Below, piece after piece: positions 35,165 through 47,698 of a stretch of DNA of 64,000 bases. The stretch comes from Leptobrachium leishanense (lineage: Eukaryota; Chordata; Amphibia; Anura; Megophryidae), in the NCBI GenBank assembly GCA_009667805.1, contig CM019063.1:84347877-84411876 (forward strand), read 5' to 3'. Below the pieces are notes generated by a model. It saw nothing but the letters and a program-made list of their open reading frames with translations. It had not been told where the DNA came from and did not search any database. The stretch's first letter is position 1. Each line of letters opens with the position of its first letter. A program made the translations under genes and the position numbers.

Positions 35165-35833
35165 AGGGACGTGTGGTGAGGACAGTGGCTGGTGAGGCAC
35201 TGGCTAGTGTCAGAGCCAGATATCCACAGATATTAACTTTCTGCAGTTTGTTTTTAGCTGTAAATTATCTTTTACTCATTTACTGTACCCACACATATTA
35301 TATACAACTTTTCTCGCCATTAAATGGCATTTCTAAAGATACCATATCTTATTTTCATCATATCATATACTTTACTATTAAAAAAAAAAGAGAAAACCTG
35401 TTTTTTCTGTGCCTGTCATACTCTGTATCTGCCACTTGAGGGAGCTGCCTGTTCCCCTTCCTGTCAATGAGAGAGCAGTCTCCCATGCAGGCGTTTTTTT
35501 TTAATGGCTTGAACCAATAGTGCTTTACCATTGGTCCAAGCTATTCCATTGCTCTCTCAGTGCCTCTCTGAGGCTCTGACGAGCAGTCTTCTAAAAGTAG
35601 ACAACCCATGTCTGTTCCTATTTGAACAGACGTGCCCTGCAGACTTCTTGAGCAGATTATGCGATTAGCGTAGCTGGGAAGCGTACTACTTCGCAAATTA
35701 TGTAGGCTGTGAAAAGAATGCACGGACAGGCAGAGGATGGAGCCGATGGTGGGGGAGCGCGGAGCCGGTGAGTTTATCACTTAATGGCAGGTGAGGCTGT
35801 ATCTCACCTGCCTCCCCTGATGGCGCATCCTTG
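35165..35833. mobile_element. Non-autonomous hAT-like element
   Basis: Starts CAGGGACGTGTGG; ends near 'ggcgcatccttg'. Flanks TGCAAAAG and ATGCAAAG are an imperfect 8-bp duplication. Shares blocks with 8816-8932 and 12820-13304. Right terminus degenerate. Confidence 0.6.
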
Positions 35834-35841
35834 ATGCAAAG

Positions 35842-38480
35842 TCACTAAATACACAGTGAAAAATCCCTTACTTAGCTCAGATTCCTCAGTAAAGAAAGCG
35901 GTGTGATCTGCCACTTTCTCTCGCCATACACAGCTGAACACTGGGAACAAATAGCCCCCAGTGTGCGTCCGTGAATCCTTATGCCATCCAAGCATGACCT
36001 AACTCACACAAGCTCCTGCAGAGCTCACTTGGGACCACATCTGGCTCCATGGATTCCTGTGGACTCCTGGAGCGGCCCAGGGCATGGAGTCCTGTAGCTC
36101 TAAAGTATTATCACTCGAGCTGCCAAAAAAGAGGCTTGGTCAGAAGACAGCTTGCGCTTAATTTTTCCATTTGCGGCTGTCCATTAATGTCTAGGTTGTG
36201 ATTGAGCCCCAAATGTTTGATGAGAGAGAGGGTCTAACAGATTGCATTAAAGACATTTGACAAACCAGGTGACTTTTTATGTTACCATTCTGAACAGAGA
36301 CCAACTCCTCCATCACAGAGTACTTATCCACCCACAGGATACAATAAACGGTTTACAGAATAAATGATACAGTGCATTGGTCCTTTGTAACAAAAACTGG
36401 AAAATGTGTTAACGAAGGGGCTGCAGAGTTTACGTTAAGATCTGAAATATCTGGGATATGGTGACAATGCAATCATACACACCACATGCTGTCCCATGCA
36501 AACATGATCTCCTCTCGAAGTTGATCTCTTGAGTAACTTATTGACAGCAGAAGAAGAAATTGTGGGCTTGATTTAGTTCCGCATTATTGCAGAAATTGGA
36601 AGTATTTTGGCTGCATTTTGGCTGTATTTCACTTTGGGAGATTTAATTAAAGACTTACCAGCATTTTGAGCCTTGATAAAAATTTGGTTCAAATGTTGGA
36701 ACTTGCTGCTATACTTTTTAATGAGAAATTTGGCTACAGCGATTTAGTTCGCAAATGTCAGTAAGCCAATATCCAAAAATAATTCAAGGCATAAGAGGAC
36801 TTCATAAATGTATTTCAAGACAGGGAAAATCTGACTGAAACCTTTTTTTTAAATCCCTTTTTATAATAAGCACTACCAAGATTGAGATATCTCGGGTTTC
36901 AAAGGCACCATCCGGTTGATGGTCTGATCTGCTGATCTGCAGCCCAAAAGCAAATGAAATTTATTTTCAGCAAGCTTTTGGGCTGTAGAAGGTGCCCCAA
37001 AAATTTTAGCTCTGTGGGCATAATACCCAAAGAGCTAAGACTGTGTAAAATCGGCTGATGATGCTCTGACATCGTGCATTCAGCAGCCGATGCAGGGGGG
37101 GGGGGAATCAACAACATGCAGCTCAAACGGCTGTAGCTCAATTTGGCAGTAGATTAGTGCCATCCACTGGCCAAAATAGTTTTTTTACTGTAAGAAATAC
37201 AATGGGAATATGCCCAAATATTTCTTACTGTATAACTAATTAGAAATGATTTTACAAAAAAAACATTGGTTTCTGACAATGTTTTTTTTTGGAAAATCAC
37301 TTGTAGTGAAAGGGTTTGTAGCAAAAATTGATATGGTGCTGACCGAAAACATGCTTTTCCGGGCATGTTACCGGCCAGCTATTTTTTTTGGACAGCTTCG
37401 TTTTTCAATTTTTGTCTTTGGATGAATTTTTCTAATTGAATCAGTCGAAATTTAAAAAAATATCATTCAGAACCCCGACAATTTTTTTTCCGAATAACTG
37501 ACTGAATTAAATCGTGGCCTATGTTTGGGAGTGAAGAATTGAGTAAATGATTGGATGTTGTCAACCTTATTCCCCTGTTGACAGAACAGCCTAGCACTAA
37601 TTTGGGCTACTTTCTGGATACTCCTACTGAACTTGAAACAGTCTTACTGATACCATGCAATGTATCCATGTATTGCTTACTTTTAAATGGCAATCATCAT
37701 AGAGTTTTTTTCTTTATTAAACTCATCATTTAATAAGTAGTCATCAGGCACTTGCACTGTTAGGCGATTTAACCACCTAGACCTGTTTCTTTTAATTCAG
37801 GGATCTTAAACCTAGGCACCCCAGTTGTTGATTGCCTACAATTCCCAGAATTCTTTGAATGCATAAATGGACTGAGAATCAAGGGAGTTGTAGTTCAGAT
37901 ACATCTGGGGGAAGGAGTTTGAGATCCCTGTTAAATAATAACTTTAAACAAACAAAATCAGTTTTCCTATTTATAATTACCATAATTGGAATTCCAATAA
38001 ATATCTGCAAGTTCCTTCTCAGATAAGAAAATATAAAGACGCGCGCTTACGCTATAGCGGAGACATTAAAATCAACTACACACAATGTATAGCTTTCATC
38101 ATGTCTGACTTTTTCTTTGTTAGACAGACCAATTTATTAGATTTCAAACATCCAATAAGAGCGTTCTTCATAGACAGGGTTTCATTTCTGCCCCAATCAG
38201 TATACAGATATATTTCCATGTCAGAATTTGGCCAGCACAGTTTAACAAAGAAACACTTATTACCTTATATGGTTCAGAGAAATCTTTTTTCTGCCTTCCA
38301 ACTTTCGCGCACTTTTCCAACATTCCTCACAGGATCACGTGCCATGAAAGGGAGGGGAGGAACCACAGTCCAATATCTTTACTACAGTACGTATTTGAAT
38401 CACAATACATATATATTCATACAGAAAATTAAAATCTAACAATCCCTACTTTAAATCCTTTCAGAATTTGACTCATTCCA
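35842..38480. other. No gene seen; small hairpin and a possible large MITE
   Basis: 37798-37930 is a hairpin MITE ('cagggatcttaaacc' against 'gtttgagatccctg'). 36566-37521 may be a MITE with 'gggcttgatttagttc' mirrored by 'gaattaaatcgtggcc'. No coding frame shows homology. Confidence 0.5.
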
Positions 38481-39955
38481 AGCTATTTATTTATTTATAA
38501 AGGATTTTACCAGGAAGGATACATTGAGATTTCTCTTGTTTTCAAGTATGTCCTGGGTTCGAGAACATTGAGTGGTTACAGAAATACAAAATAGTAAAAA
38601 TGCAAGATATTAACACAAGACCAAATATACAGATTAACAGAAAAATAAATATGGAGGAAATAAAGTCATTATGTTACATGTTTACAGGTGCATTCTGTAT
38701 TGAGGTATGTTAATAGGGAAGTCTTAAGGGACTTTAGACTGGGGGAAGATTTGACGGTGTTTGGGAGGTTATTCCATATTTGCGGTGCTCTGTAGGAAAA
38801 TGAGGATCGAGCCATTTTCTTTTTGTATTGCGGTATTGCAAGTAAGGTGCTGGTCCTGGATCTGAAGTTATAGGATGAGGGAACTGCCGGGGAAGCAGCA
38901 TATTCAGGTAGGGTGGTAGCTTCCCAGAAAAGCTCTTAAACACCATGGAAAGGTGAAGGGTGCGTCTAGAGTCCAGTGATGGCCAGTTTAGTTTTTTTAA
39001 CATGTCACAATGGTGTGTCATGTAGTTACATTGTAGCACAAAGCGACAGAATCAGTTATACAATGTAGTAAGTTTCTGGAGGTGTGTTTGTGGGGCGGCT
39101 GCATACACTACATCTCTGTATTCAATGGCTGGCATAAGCATTTGTTGTACAATCTGCTTTCTTACCGCGGGGCTCAGGCAGGATTTGTTTCTGTACAGGG
39201 CACCTAGTTTGGGGTAGAGTTTAGATGAGAGTTTTTCGATGTGGGGGCCAAAAGATAGATTTGGGTCTAACCACATACCTAGGTATTTGAGAGAAGTGAC
39301 TGTGGTCAGTGTGCCATTTGATTTTGTCCCAACACATAGATGGGGTGTTTGCAATTTGTGTAGTTTAGGTGCGGTTCCAAAGAGCATTGTAACAGTTTTG
39401 TCAGTATTTAGAAAAAGTTTGTTATTTGCGATCCACTTTTCTACCCCTGTGAATTGTTCTTGCAGCACGGCCTCCAGCTGTGGGAGATTTGGTTTGCTGG
39501 TATAGATTACAGTGTCGTCTGCCTACATGTGTACAGTTGAAGCTTTGCAGACATTGGGCAGATCGTTTATGAATATTGTGAATAGCAGGGGGCCAAGTAT
39601 CGAGCCTTGGGGTACACCGCACGTGACTGGGAGGAGAAGGGAAGTGCTGTCAGAAATAGACACAAATTGAGACCTATCAGACACATATGATCGGAACCAG
39701 GTTAACGTACTATCACCAATACCAGAGTTCTTAAGTTTTTGTAATAGGATGCCATGGTTTACTGTGTCAAAAGCCTTGGCAAAATCAAGGAAAATGGCTC
39801 CAGTTAGATTTCCTTGTTCCATGCCCGCTTGGATATCATTACAAACTTTTAAAAGGGCAGTTGTAGTTGAATGGTTTGGACGAAAGCCTGATTGATCTGA
39901 TTGATGCTTTACATACTTTGGAGTTTGTAGAGACAAAACTGAAATGTCAATCATA
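38481..39955 (-). pseudogene. LINE reverse transcriptase, 5'-truncated (Jockey-superfamily, Rex1/L2-like)
   Basis: Reads leftward from 39955: 'QSGFRPNHSTTTALLK', 'IFLDFAKAFDTVNHGIL', 'VTCGVPQGSILGPLLF', then a TAG stop at 39523-39525 exactly where the tyrosine of the catalytic YADD should be; 'ADDTVIY' follows. Downstream are 'LFLNTDKTVTMLFG', 'LKYLGMWLDPNLSF' and 'MLMPAIEYRDVVYAA', another stop near 39052, and the end block 'LPPYLNMLLPRQFPHP'. The 3' end (38481-38560) has the 'ccaggaaggatacattgag' tail also used by a SINE here. The intact protein would copy its own mRNA at a nicked target; this copy cannot. Confidence 0.85.
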
Positions 39956-40806
39956 CTTAAAAGATTTTAATTAGCTAATCTAGGCAAACTGAAAAGGGAA
40001 AAAAGGTTCAAGAGGTTTGGATAAACAGAATTTTCATGGGACTGTATATAATTTTTCCTACCCCTGATAAGACGCATCTGATAATGTAGAAATGGAAGAA
40101 ATGATGGATCTCCAGTGGATAAGAAGTGCCAAACGGTTTATTCATGGAACAGCAGCCTTCAAAAAATCAGTGACGTTTCGACCCTGAGGTCTTAATCATA
40201 CATACAGGCTATAACACATGACATCCTTAAATACCCTAGCCAGACAATTAAACAATTAAAGTTCAAAGCAGCATCCAATTAAACAATAAAGTAATTGGAT
40301 GAGACTGAAATGTTACAGGGTATACTCAATTAAGGAAAAAATGTAGCCATATAAACGGGATTTAAAAGAAATGGGGGGAATATATCACAAATACAATCCA
40401 AACGATGGATACATGTGAACAATAGTGAATAGAAAATAGACATAAAAAGATATAAATGCACAATCCAAAATGAAAAAAAAATAAAAAATAAGTGAAGAGA
40501 AAATGAATAAAAAGAAAAAAGAAAACATACAAAGGATACAGAGCGAATTGCATTAATACATAAACGCATAAATCATGAATGTCAAACAGACAGTACTATC
40601 ATGAGTATATATCTATATCAAGTATCATGTATCTAAACCAAAATGTTTCTATTACATATAAACATGTCTAAATAAATAAATAAATGAATGAACACCCAAT
40701 CTATCACAAGGAGTAAGGCGATATAGATGTAAACCTATAGATATTGTAATAAGGGAAAAGGTGACAACAAGCCCACCAATGTAAGAGGGCTAAGCAGGAA
40801 CAAAAT

Positions 40807-42303
40807 TCAAAAGCATATGCCTAGGTCAAATTCTCTATTAAGTCCCTTGGGCCATAATGTATCTAATCTATGTATCCATTTCTTTTCTTTGCATTTTAAT
40901 AATTTAATTCTATCACCTCCACGTCTAAGTGGTGGAACACAATCCACTACCTGGAACCGTAGCTGAGCCACATTGTGGGAACAGTTATGAAAATGTTCTG
41001 CTACCGGCAGTTCTAGGCGTTTAGTCCTGATAGTGGATTTATGTTTACTGATTCTGTCTTTGACTCGCACTGTGGTTTCCCCAACATAAAGGAGACCACA
41101 TGGACATTTGAGAACATAGATCACAAAAGAAGAATCACATGTGAAGAATTTTTTTATTGGGATTTTCTCACCAGTCTGTGGATGTAATAAATGATCGCCT
41201 TTAATAACTGCATTGCACGAGGCGCAATGTAAACAGGGAAATGTCCCACACTTTTGTGGAGCTAAGACATTACATAGATTACCTTTTGTAGATCCCACAT
41301 CTGCTCTAATGAGGGAATCTCTAAGATTCCTATTTCTTTTATGTGCAAATAGCGGGGTTGTCTGAAAACAGGGGATGTCACTATAGGCCTTGTGAAGAAT
41401 CTGCCAATGTTTCTTCACGATCTGATTGATCGATTTACTGGCTTGGTTAAATTTAGAGATGAATGGAATGCGAGATTCTGTATGTCTATTAGTATTCTGT
41501 TGTGAAATGATGGTGGAGCGGTGTAACGTTTTGGATCGTATATATTCTTTGTTTAAAAGATCTACAGGGTAACCCCTATCTTTGAATTTTTTTGACATTT
41601 GTAACAATCTGCTGTCTCTAATGACAGGATCTGTGACATTCCTCACTACCCTCGTGTATTGACTACGGGGAAGGGAGTTTAATGTGCTTGGTGGATGGAA
41701 ACTTGAGAAATGAAGGAGACTGTTCCTATCCGTAGGTTTCACATATAGATCGCTAATAAGACGACCTTCATAAACTTTTAAAGTGAGGTCCAAAAAATGG
41801 ATCTCAGAAGGATTAGATGTCATGGTAAATGTAATATATGGACTAGCCAAATTAATTTCCGTAAAGAAAGTCACTAGGTCTGTCTCGTTGCCTGTCCATA
41901 CTCCAAACACATCGTCGATGTATCTCCACCAAGTGTGGACATAATTAAAGAGATGATGCTTATAGACAAAACGGTTTTCAAACATATCCATATACAAATT
42001 AGCGTAGGCTGGGGCCATATTGGATCCCATAGTTGTACCCCTTAGCTGTTTATAGATGGTATCGCCAAATAAAAAGATGTTATTGTGAAGAACCAACTCT
42101 ACCAATTTCATAAGAAATGAAATCTGTTCTTCTGAAAAAGAATTGCCAAGTAGGGCCTCGTGAACAGCTTCCATGCCCTCTTTGTTGGGGATGGAGGTGT
42201 ATAGACTGTTAACGTCCCATGTGAATAAAATCACAGGGCCCACAAAGTTAAGATCTAGGATACGTCGTAATACATCCCTACTGTCCCATAAATCACGTTT
42301 ATA
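40807..42303 (-). pseudogene. Penelope polymerase, inverted 5'-truncated copy
   Basis: Continuous frame from within the RT ('VILFTWDVNSLYTSIPN') through 'GTTMGSNMAPAYANLYM', catalytic 'WWRYIDDVFGVW', the Cys-rich linker 'CGTFPCLHCASC' and the GIY-YIG endonuclease ('VLKCPCGLLYVGETTVR') to its natural stop at 40807. The N-terminal third is missing: homology ends at 42303 against the pseudo-LTR, with a few bases (CGTTTA) shared at the junction. Within the retained part it is open, and differs from the plus copy by only a handful of residues (for example NETD versus NETV, HFHN versus HCHN). It lacks a start and so is unlikely to be active. Confidence 0.9.
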
Positions 42304-42675
42304 TGGCTACATTTTTTCCTTAACTGAGTATACCCTGTAACATTTCAGTCTCATCCAATTACTTTATTGTTTAATTGGATGCTGCTTTGAACTTTAATTG
42401 TTTAATTGTCTGGCTAGGGTATTTAAGGATGTCATGTGTTATAGCCTGTATGTATGATTAAGACCTCAGGGTCGAAACGTCACTGATTTTTTGAAGGCTG
42501 CTGTTCCATGAATAAACCGTTTGGCACTTCTTATCCACTGGAGATCCATCATTTCTTCCATTTCTACTTATCCAGGGGGCTGGTGGCATCCCCATATGAT
42601 TGGAATCTCGTGGAGACGGTTGGTTTATCAGGTTTCCCACCGTGGCGTTGTTCGTGGCGCTTCTATGTTGCATCA
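42304..42675 (+). repeat. Left pseudo-LTR of the Penelope element
   Basis: From 'tatggctacattttttcc' to 'cgcttctatgttgca'. The same sequence recurs at 46352-46491 plus 47699-47948. Contains 'gattaagacctcagggtcgaaacgtc' at 42456-42481, similar in layout to the motif at 19220. Confidence 0.88.
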
Positions 42676-42779
42676 TTGTTTGGCCACAGTCACGTTCACG
42701 TGGTGGTAGAGCCCTGTATCCGGAACCCGGAAGTGCTGGTGACGCCGGAATTGTACGCTGAGACCAGCGTGAGTGGCGT

Positions 42780-43646
42780 ATGCATGAGAACATGGGAGAG
42801 AATACAGCAACCACAGAGGGGGTTTTATCGTTCACTACAGAGGATGCAGACCACATTTTGGGCACCAGCACCACACAGGACTGTTTTCTATGCCATCCAG
42901 GAGAGGTAACTGTTAAAATGCAATTGGAGAAATCTAAAGGGAGGCTAGTGAGCTGTAGGCTACACTGCCTTACCCTAACTGAATATTTCAGAGTAAAAAG
43001 AATACCGAGAGGCCTTCGTATTAGACTCAGACCCACTTTATTTGCTGATAATACAGAATACTGCCATAAATTTGAGTTGATACTTAATAAATGTTCCTTT
43101 GATCTCATGTTGCTGACTATCGAGCAACTTAAAAAAGAGTTGGGGGAACTGGAAACTGAAATAGTGGCTCTTGAGGTCCAGCTCAAAGATATGCTGTCTC
43201 TGGAATCATTAGAACTTTTACAGACCCAGCTTAATAATAAAATGGACAATATGAGAGCGCAAATAGAAGACAGGAAGAGGATTAAGTTTGCCAGAGATCT
43301 GGAGGACTACGCTAAAGGACGGGTCTATAAGTGGAACCAGGGCTCTACAGCATTTGGTTACAATTCGGGACCCCAACCGTTTTTTCAACGACCACGTTTT
43401 CGTAAAAAGTATATTAAAAATAGTCGAGGACAGGAGTCCACGGACACTGAGCTAGAAACTTCAGACGATCAACTGTTTTCCCAGACCGCATCTAACACTT
43501 CTTTTTTAGCTATGGACCAACAGAGACAAGACGGTGGAGGCGGAGGCGGAGGAGGAAACACCGCACATGTAGAAACGAGGCAGAACCCGGGACGTTTAAA
43601 GAAAACCTACCATCCGAAAATGTACAACTCCAACCGGCGCCGCTAG
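42780..43646 (+). CDS. Penelope element upstream open frame (N-terminal region)
   Basis: A 288-codon frame; ATGs at 42780 and 42792 are both possible. The middle (about residues 115-165) is a charged, Leu-rich coiled coil ('LLTIEQLKKELGELETEI', 'SLELLQTQLNNKMDNMR'). The end is Gly-rich, then basic ('YHPKMYNSNRRR'). I see no enzymatic domain; it could be an RNA-binding or multimerising partner of the polymerase, or simply its N-terminal extension. In the other frame, from about 43530, coding-like sequence ('ENLPSENVQLQPAP') leads straight into the polymerase, so a one-base slip in the GGA-rich tract at 43533-43556 may have separated one original frame into two. Confidence 0.6.
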   Translation: MHENMGENTATTEGVLSFTTEDADHILGTSTTQDCFLCHPGEVTVKMQLEKSKGRLVSCRLHCLTLTEYFRVKRIPRGLRIRLRPTLFADNTEYCHKFELILNKCSFDLMLLTIEQLKKELGELETEIVALEVQLKDMLSLESLELLQTQLNNKMDNMRAQIEDRKRIKFARDLEDYAKGRVYKWNQGSTAFGYNSGPQPFFQRPRFRKKYIKNSRGQESTDTELETSDDQLFSQTASNTSFLAMDQQRQDGGGGGGGGNTAHVETRQNPGRLKKTYHPKMYNSNRRR

Positions 43647-45901
43647 TCATTAATATCTCAGACTATCCACTTACGGACATTGAACATCAGGTATTGTCCA
43701 AAGGTCTCTCATTTTGTCCCACCGCTTTGATGGACTCTTTTGGTTTATGAGTAGATCTTGAAAAATTCTTTAGAAACATTAAATTGAAGGTTTTCTTTCA
43801 TGATCATAAGGAATCCAATGGGGCACTAGTCTCTGCTGTTCCATTTCAAGCTAAAGCATTGAAACTTTGGAATAAGAGTCATTTTACACCACCATCCACT
43901 CCACCTATAGAAACATACATTCAATTTGTCAAACAGGATATTGATAATCTGTTAGATAAATTTAGGGATGGTAAGAACCCCAATTTTTTTAGGGCGGAAC
44001 GTTTAGCGTTAAAGAACTTACAAGATAATAAAGAGCTTACAATTAAATCTGCAGATAAGGGGGGCTCCTTAGTTGTTATGAACCATCTAGATTATATCAA
44101 AGAAGTTAATAGACAGTTGAATGATATTGAGACGTATAGCATTTGTCATGTTGGAACAGTCCTATTATTGGAGAAACAAATTGAATCTTTGATCTCTGAG
44201 GCATTAACAGATAATATTATTGATGAAGATTTATATAAATTTTTGAAGAAGGAACATGCAGTTATGCCAGTGTTTTATGTATTACCCAAGATACATAAGA
44301 GTCTGGAGAATCCTCCAGGGAGACCCATTGTGGCGAGCACAGATTCTGTGCTCCAGCCCATATCGGTCTTCCTGGATAGGATTCTTCAGCCTCTGGTTGT
44401 TCTTACTAGATCCTTTTTATGGGACAGTAGGGATGTATTACGATGTATCCTAGATCTTAACTTTGTCGGCCCTGTGATTTTATTCACATGGGACGTTAAC
44501 AGTCTATACACCTCCATCCCCAACAAAGAGGGCATGGAAGCTGTTCACGAGGCCCTACTTGGCAATTCTTTTTCAGAAGAACAGATTTCATTTCTTATGA
44601 AATTGGTAGAGTTGGTTCTTCACAATAACATCTTTTTATTTGGCGATACCATCTATAAACAGCTAAGGGGTACAACTATGGGATCCAATATGGCCCCAGC
44701 CTACGCTAATTTGTATATGGATATGTTTGAAAACCGTTTTGTCTATAAGCATCATCTCTTTAATTATGTCCACACTTGGTGGAGATACATCGACGATGTG
44801 TTTGGAGTATGGACAGGCAACGAGACAGTCCTAGTGACTTTCTTTACGGAAATTAATTTGGCTAGTCCATATATTACATTTACCATGACATCTAATCCTT
44901 CTGAGATCCATTTTTTGGACCTCACTTTAAAAGTTTATGAAGGTCGTCTTATTAGCGATCTATATGTGAAACCTACGGATAGGAACAGTCTCCTTCATTT
45001 CTCAAGTTTCCATCCACCAAGCACATTAAACTTCCTTCCCCGTAGTCAATACACGAGGGTAGTGAGGAATGTCACAGATCCTGTCATTAGAGACAGCAGA
45101 TTGTTACAAATGTCAAAAAAATTCAAAGATAGGGGTTACCCTGTAGATCTTTTAAACAAAGAATATATACGATCCAAAACGTTACACCGCTCCACCATCA
45201 TTTCACAACAGAATACTAATAGACATACTGAATCTCGCATTCCATTCATCTCTAAATTTAACCAAGCCAGTAAATCGATCAATCAGATCGTGAAGAAACA
45301 TTGGCAGATTCTTCACAAGGCCTATAGTGACATCCCCTGTTTTCAGACAACCCCGCTATTTGCACATAAAAGAAATAGGAATCTTAGAGATTTCCTCATT
45401 AGAGCAGATGTGGGATCTACAAAAGGTAATCTATGTAATGTCTTAGCTCCACAAAAGTGTGGGACATTTCCCTGTTTACATTGCGCCTCGTGCAATGCAG
45501 TTATTAAAGGCGATCATTTATTACATCCACAGACTGGTGAGAAAATCCCAATAAAAAAATTCTTCACATGTGATTCTTCTTTTGTGATCTATGTTCTCAA
45601 ATGTCCATGTGGTCTCCTTTATGTTGGGGAAACCACAGTGCGAGTCAAAGACAGAATCAGTAAACATAAATCCACTATCAGGACTAAATGCCTAGAACTG
45701 CCGGTAGCAGAACATTGTCATAACTGTTCCCACAATGTGGGTCAACTACGCTTCCAGGTAGTGGATTGTGTTCCACCACTTAGACGTGGAGGTGATAGAA
45801 TTAAATTATTAAAATGCAAAGAAAAGAAATGGATACATAGATTAGATACATTATGGCCCAAGGGACTTAATAGAGAATTTGACCTAGGCATATGCTTTTG
45901 A
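43560..45901 (+). pseudogene. Penelope polymerase: RT plus GIY-YIG endonuclease
   Basis: The frame is open from about 43530 except for one TGA at 43748-43750; an uninterrupted 705-codon stretch runs 43784-45901. Domains in order: N-terminal 'LSKGLSFCPT' block before the stop; 'LKSADKGGS'-type motif ('TIKSADKGGSLVVM'); 'VFYVLPKIHKSLENPPGRPI'; 'FTWDVNSLYTSIPN'; 'RGTTMGSNMAPAYANLYM'; catalytic 'YIDD' at 44786-44797; 'IHFLDLTLKVYEG'. A Cys-rich linker follows ('CGTFPCLHCASC'), then GIY-YIG 'CPCGLLYVGETTVRVKDRIS' and its downstream His/Asn residues. RT activity is related to telomerase; the endonuclease nicks the target. The linker zinc finger is characteristic of the Neptune group. Apart from the TGA it appears intact. 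Confidence 0.9.
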
Positions 45902-46346
45902 ATTTTGTTCCTGCTTAGCCCTCTTACATTGGTGGGCTTGTTGTCATCTTTTCCCATATTACAATATCTATAGGTTTACATCTATATCGCCTTACTCCTT
46001 GTGATAGATTGGGTGTTCATTCATTTATTTATTTATTTAGACATGTTTATATGTAATAGAAACATTTTGGTTTAGATACATGATACTTGATATAGATATA
46101 TACTCATGATAGTACTGTCTGTTTGACATTCATGATTTATGCGTTTATGTATTAATGCAATCCGCTCTGTATCCTTTGTATGTTTTCTTTTTTCTTTTTA
46201 TTCATTTTCTCTTCACTTATTTATTTATTTTTTTTCATTTTGCATTGTGCATTTATATCTTTTTATGTCTATTTTCTATTCACTATTGTTCACATGTATC
46301 CATCGTTTGGATTGTATTTGTGATATATTCCCCCCATTTCTTTTAA

Positions 46347-46491
46347 ATCTCGTTTATATGGCTACATTTTTTCCTTAATTGAGTATACCCTGTAACATTT
46401 CAGTCTCATCCAATTACTTAATTGTTTAATTGGATGCTGCTTTGAACTTTAATTGTTTTATTGTCTGGCTAGGGTATTTAACCCTTTCGCT
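46347..46491 (+). repeat. Right pseudo-LTR, part 1
   Basis: Matches 42304-42421, starting 'cgtttatatggctacat' and ending 'gggtattta' at the TTAA target. Confidence 0.88.
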
Positions 46492-47698
46492 GCTGAGGCT
46501 TTTCCCGCCCCTGTGCTGAGGTCATTTTTTACCTGTTTTGCGCATCATGTTTAAACGTGTTTTTAAGGCTTATTTTAGTATATGACACCGACATATTATA
46601 TATCGTTCTTTCCGTCAGACTCGGTAGATTCATAATATGTCATTATTATATGTATACGTTATGTCATGTCTGTATATTATAACAAAAAATGCAATAAAAT
46701 ATGTATTTTCAATAATTTACAATGTGTAAAGTGTTTTTTTCCACATTTTAACATGCGAGCAATTGCGGTTATATTTTGTATGGGGTGCGCTTGTTAAAAA
46801 AATTAGAGATGGGGTCTCGTTACATTTTTTTTTGGGGAAAATGACACTATTTTTAACAAACGCACCGCATACAAAAATCGTTAGTGCAGCATCATTGTTC
46901 ACATTATAATTGAAATGGGAACAATATTGCTACACTAACAAACCAAAAAAAAAAAAAAAAAGTGTTTATTTTTTTTTTTTTTAATTTTTTTTTTATTTTT
47001 TTTTTTTTTACAAATTTTTAACTTTCATGTTTGGTATCGTTGGAACGGCCATGCTCTGGCCGATCCAACCATATCAAAATTTAACCCCTAACTGCCACGG
47101 ATCGGGAGATAGGGAGTTCATTGGAACTCCCTATCTCCACACTTGGTGGCAGTTAGGGGTTAATGCTAGGACTGGCGTCATCGTGCTACGCACGATGACG
47201 CCAGTCCTCTGGGGGAGTTCCCGGAAGCTTGGCCGACATCCAAGATGTCGGCCAGCTCCGGGAAGGGATCGCGAACCGGCGCTTTTCAGCGCCGATTCGC
47301 GATCCAGCTCCCCAGGGGTTAATACCAGGCATCATTTGGAAGGGCAGGCTGTGCCCTTCCAAATGATGCCTGGGTTAAGCCCCTGTGCGCCGCCGATCGG
47401 GAGGGAGAGAGGTCCGAAGGACCTCCCCCCCCTCCCTTTCAGGCGCCTCCTCCGCACATGCGGGGGGGGGGGCGCCTGAATTAGGTGTCATCGCGCCCCC
47501 GCGATGACACCTAATAATGGCGGCTGCTGGTCCGGATGCCGGGCTGACATCCAGGATGTCAGCCCGCACCGGAGGGGCCAGCGATCGGCCGGAACCCGGC
47601 CGAACGCTGACCCCGATGCGAGGACGCGCTCAGCGCGTCCTCCGCATACCAGCGGGAATGCTGAGGACGCGCTGAGCGCGTCCTTAGCATTCAAGTGG
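46492..47698. mobile_element. Palindrome-rich piggyBac-like MITE
   Basis: TTAA at 46488-46491 and 47699-47702. Ends 'ccctttcgctgctgagg' and 'ccttagcattcaagtgg'. Removal with one TTAA rejoins the pseudo-LTR as in the left copy. Contains poly-T (46935-47010) and at least five palindromes, such as 'ggcgtcatcgtgc', 'ccaggcatcatttgg' with its mirror at 47358, 'ggtgtcatcgcg', and 'gacgcgctgagcgcgtcc'. No transposase. Confidence 0.88.

Noticed and set aside
37798..37930. 8-bp duplication for the hairpin MITE
   Set aside because: Flanks TTTTAATT and TTAAATAA do not match well enough.
42458..43249. Minus-strand frame of 263 codons
   Set aside because: Shadow of the Penelope upstream frame and pseudo-LTR; composition is not that of a known protein.
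46139..46378. 79-codon Phe-rich frame, also in the inverted copy at 40330-40569
   Set aside because: T-rich 3' untranslated region of the Penelope element; the two copies simply share sequence.
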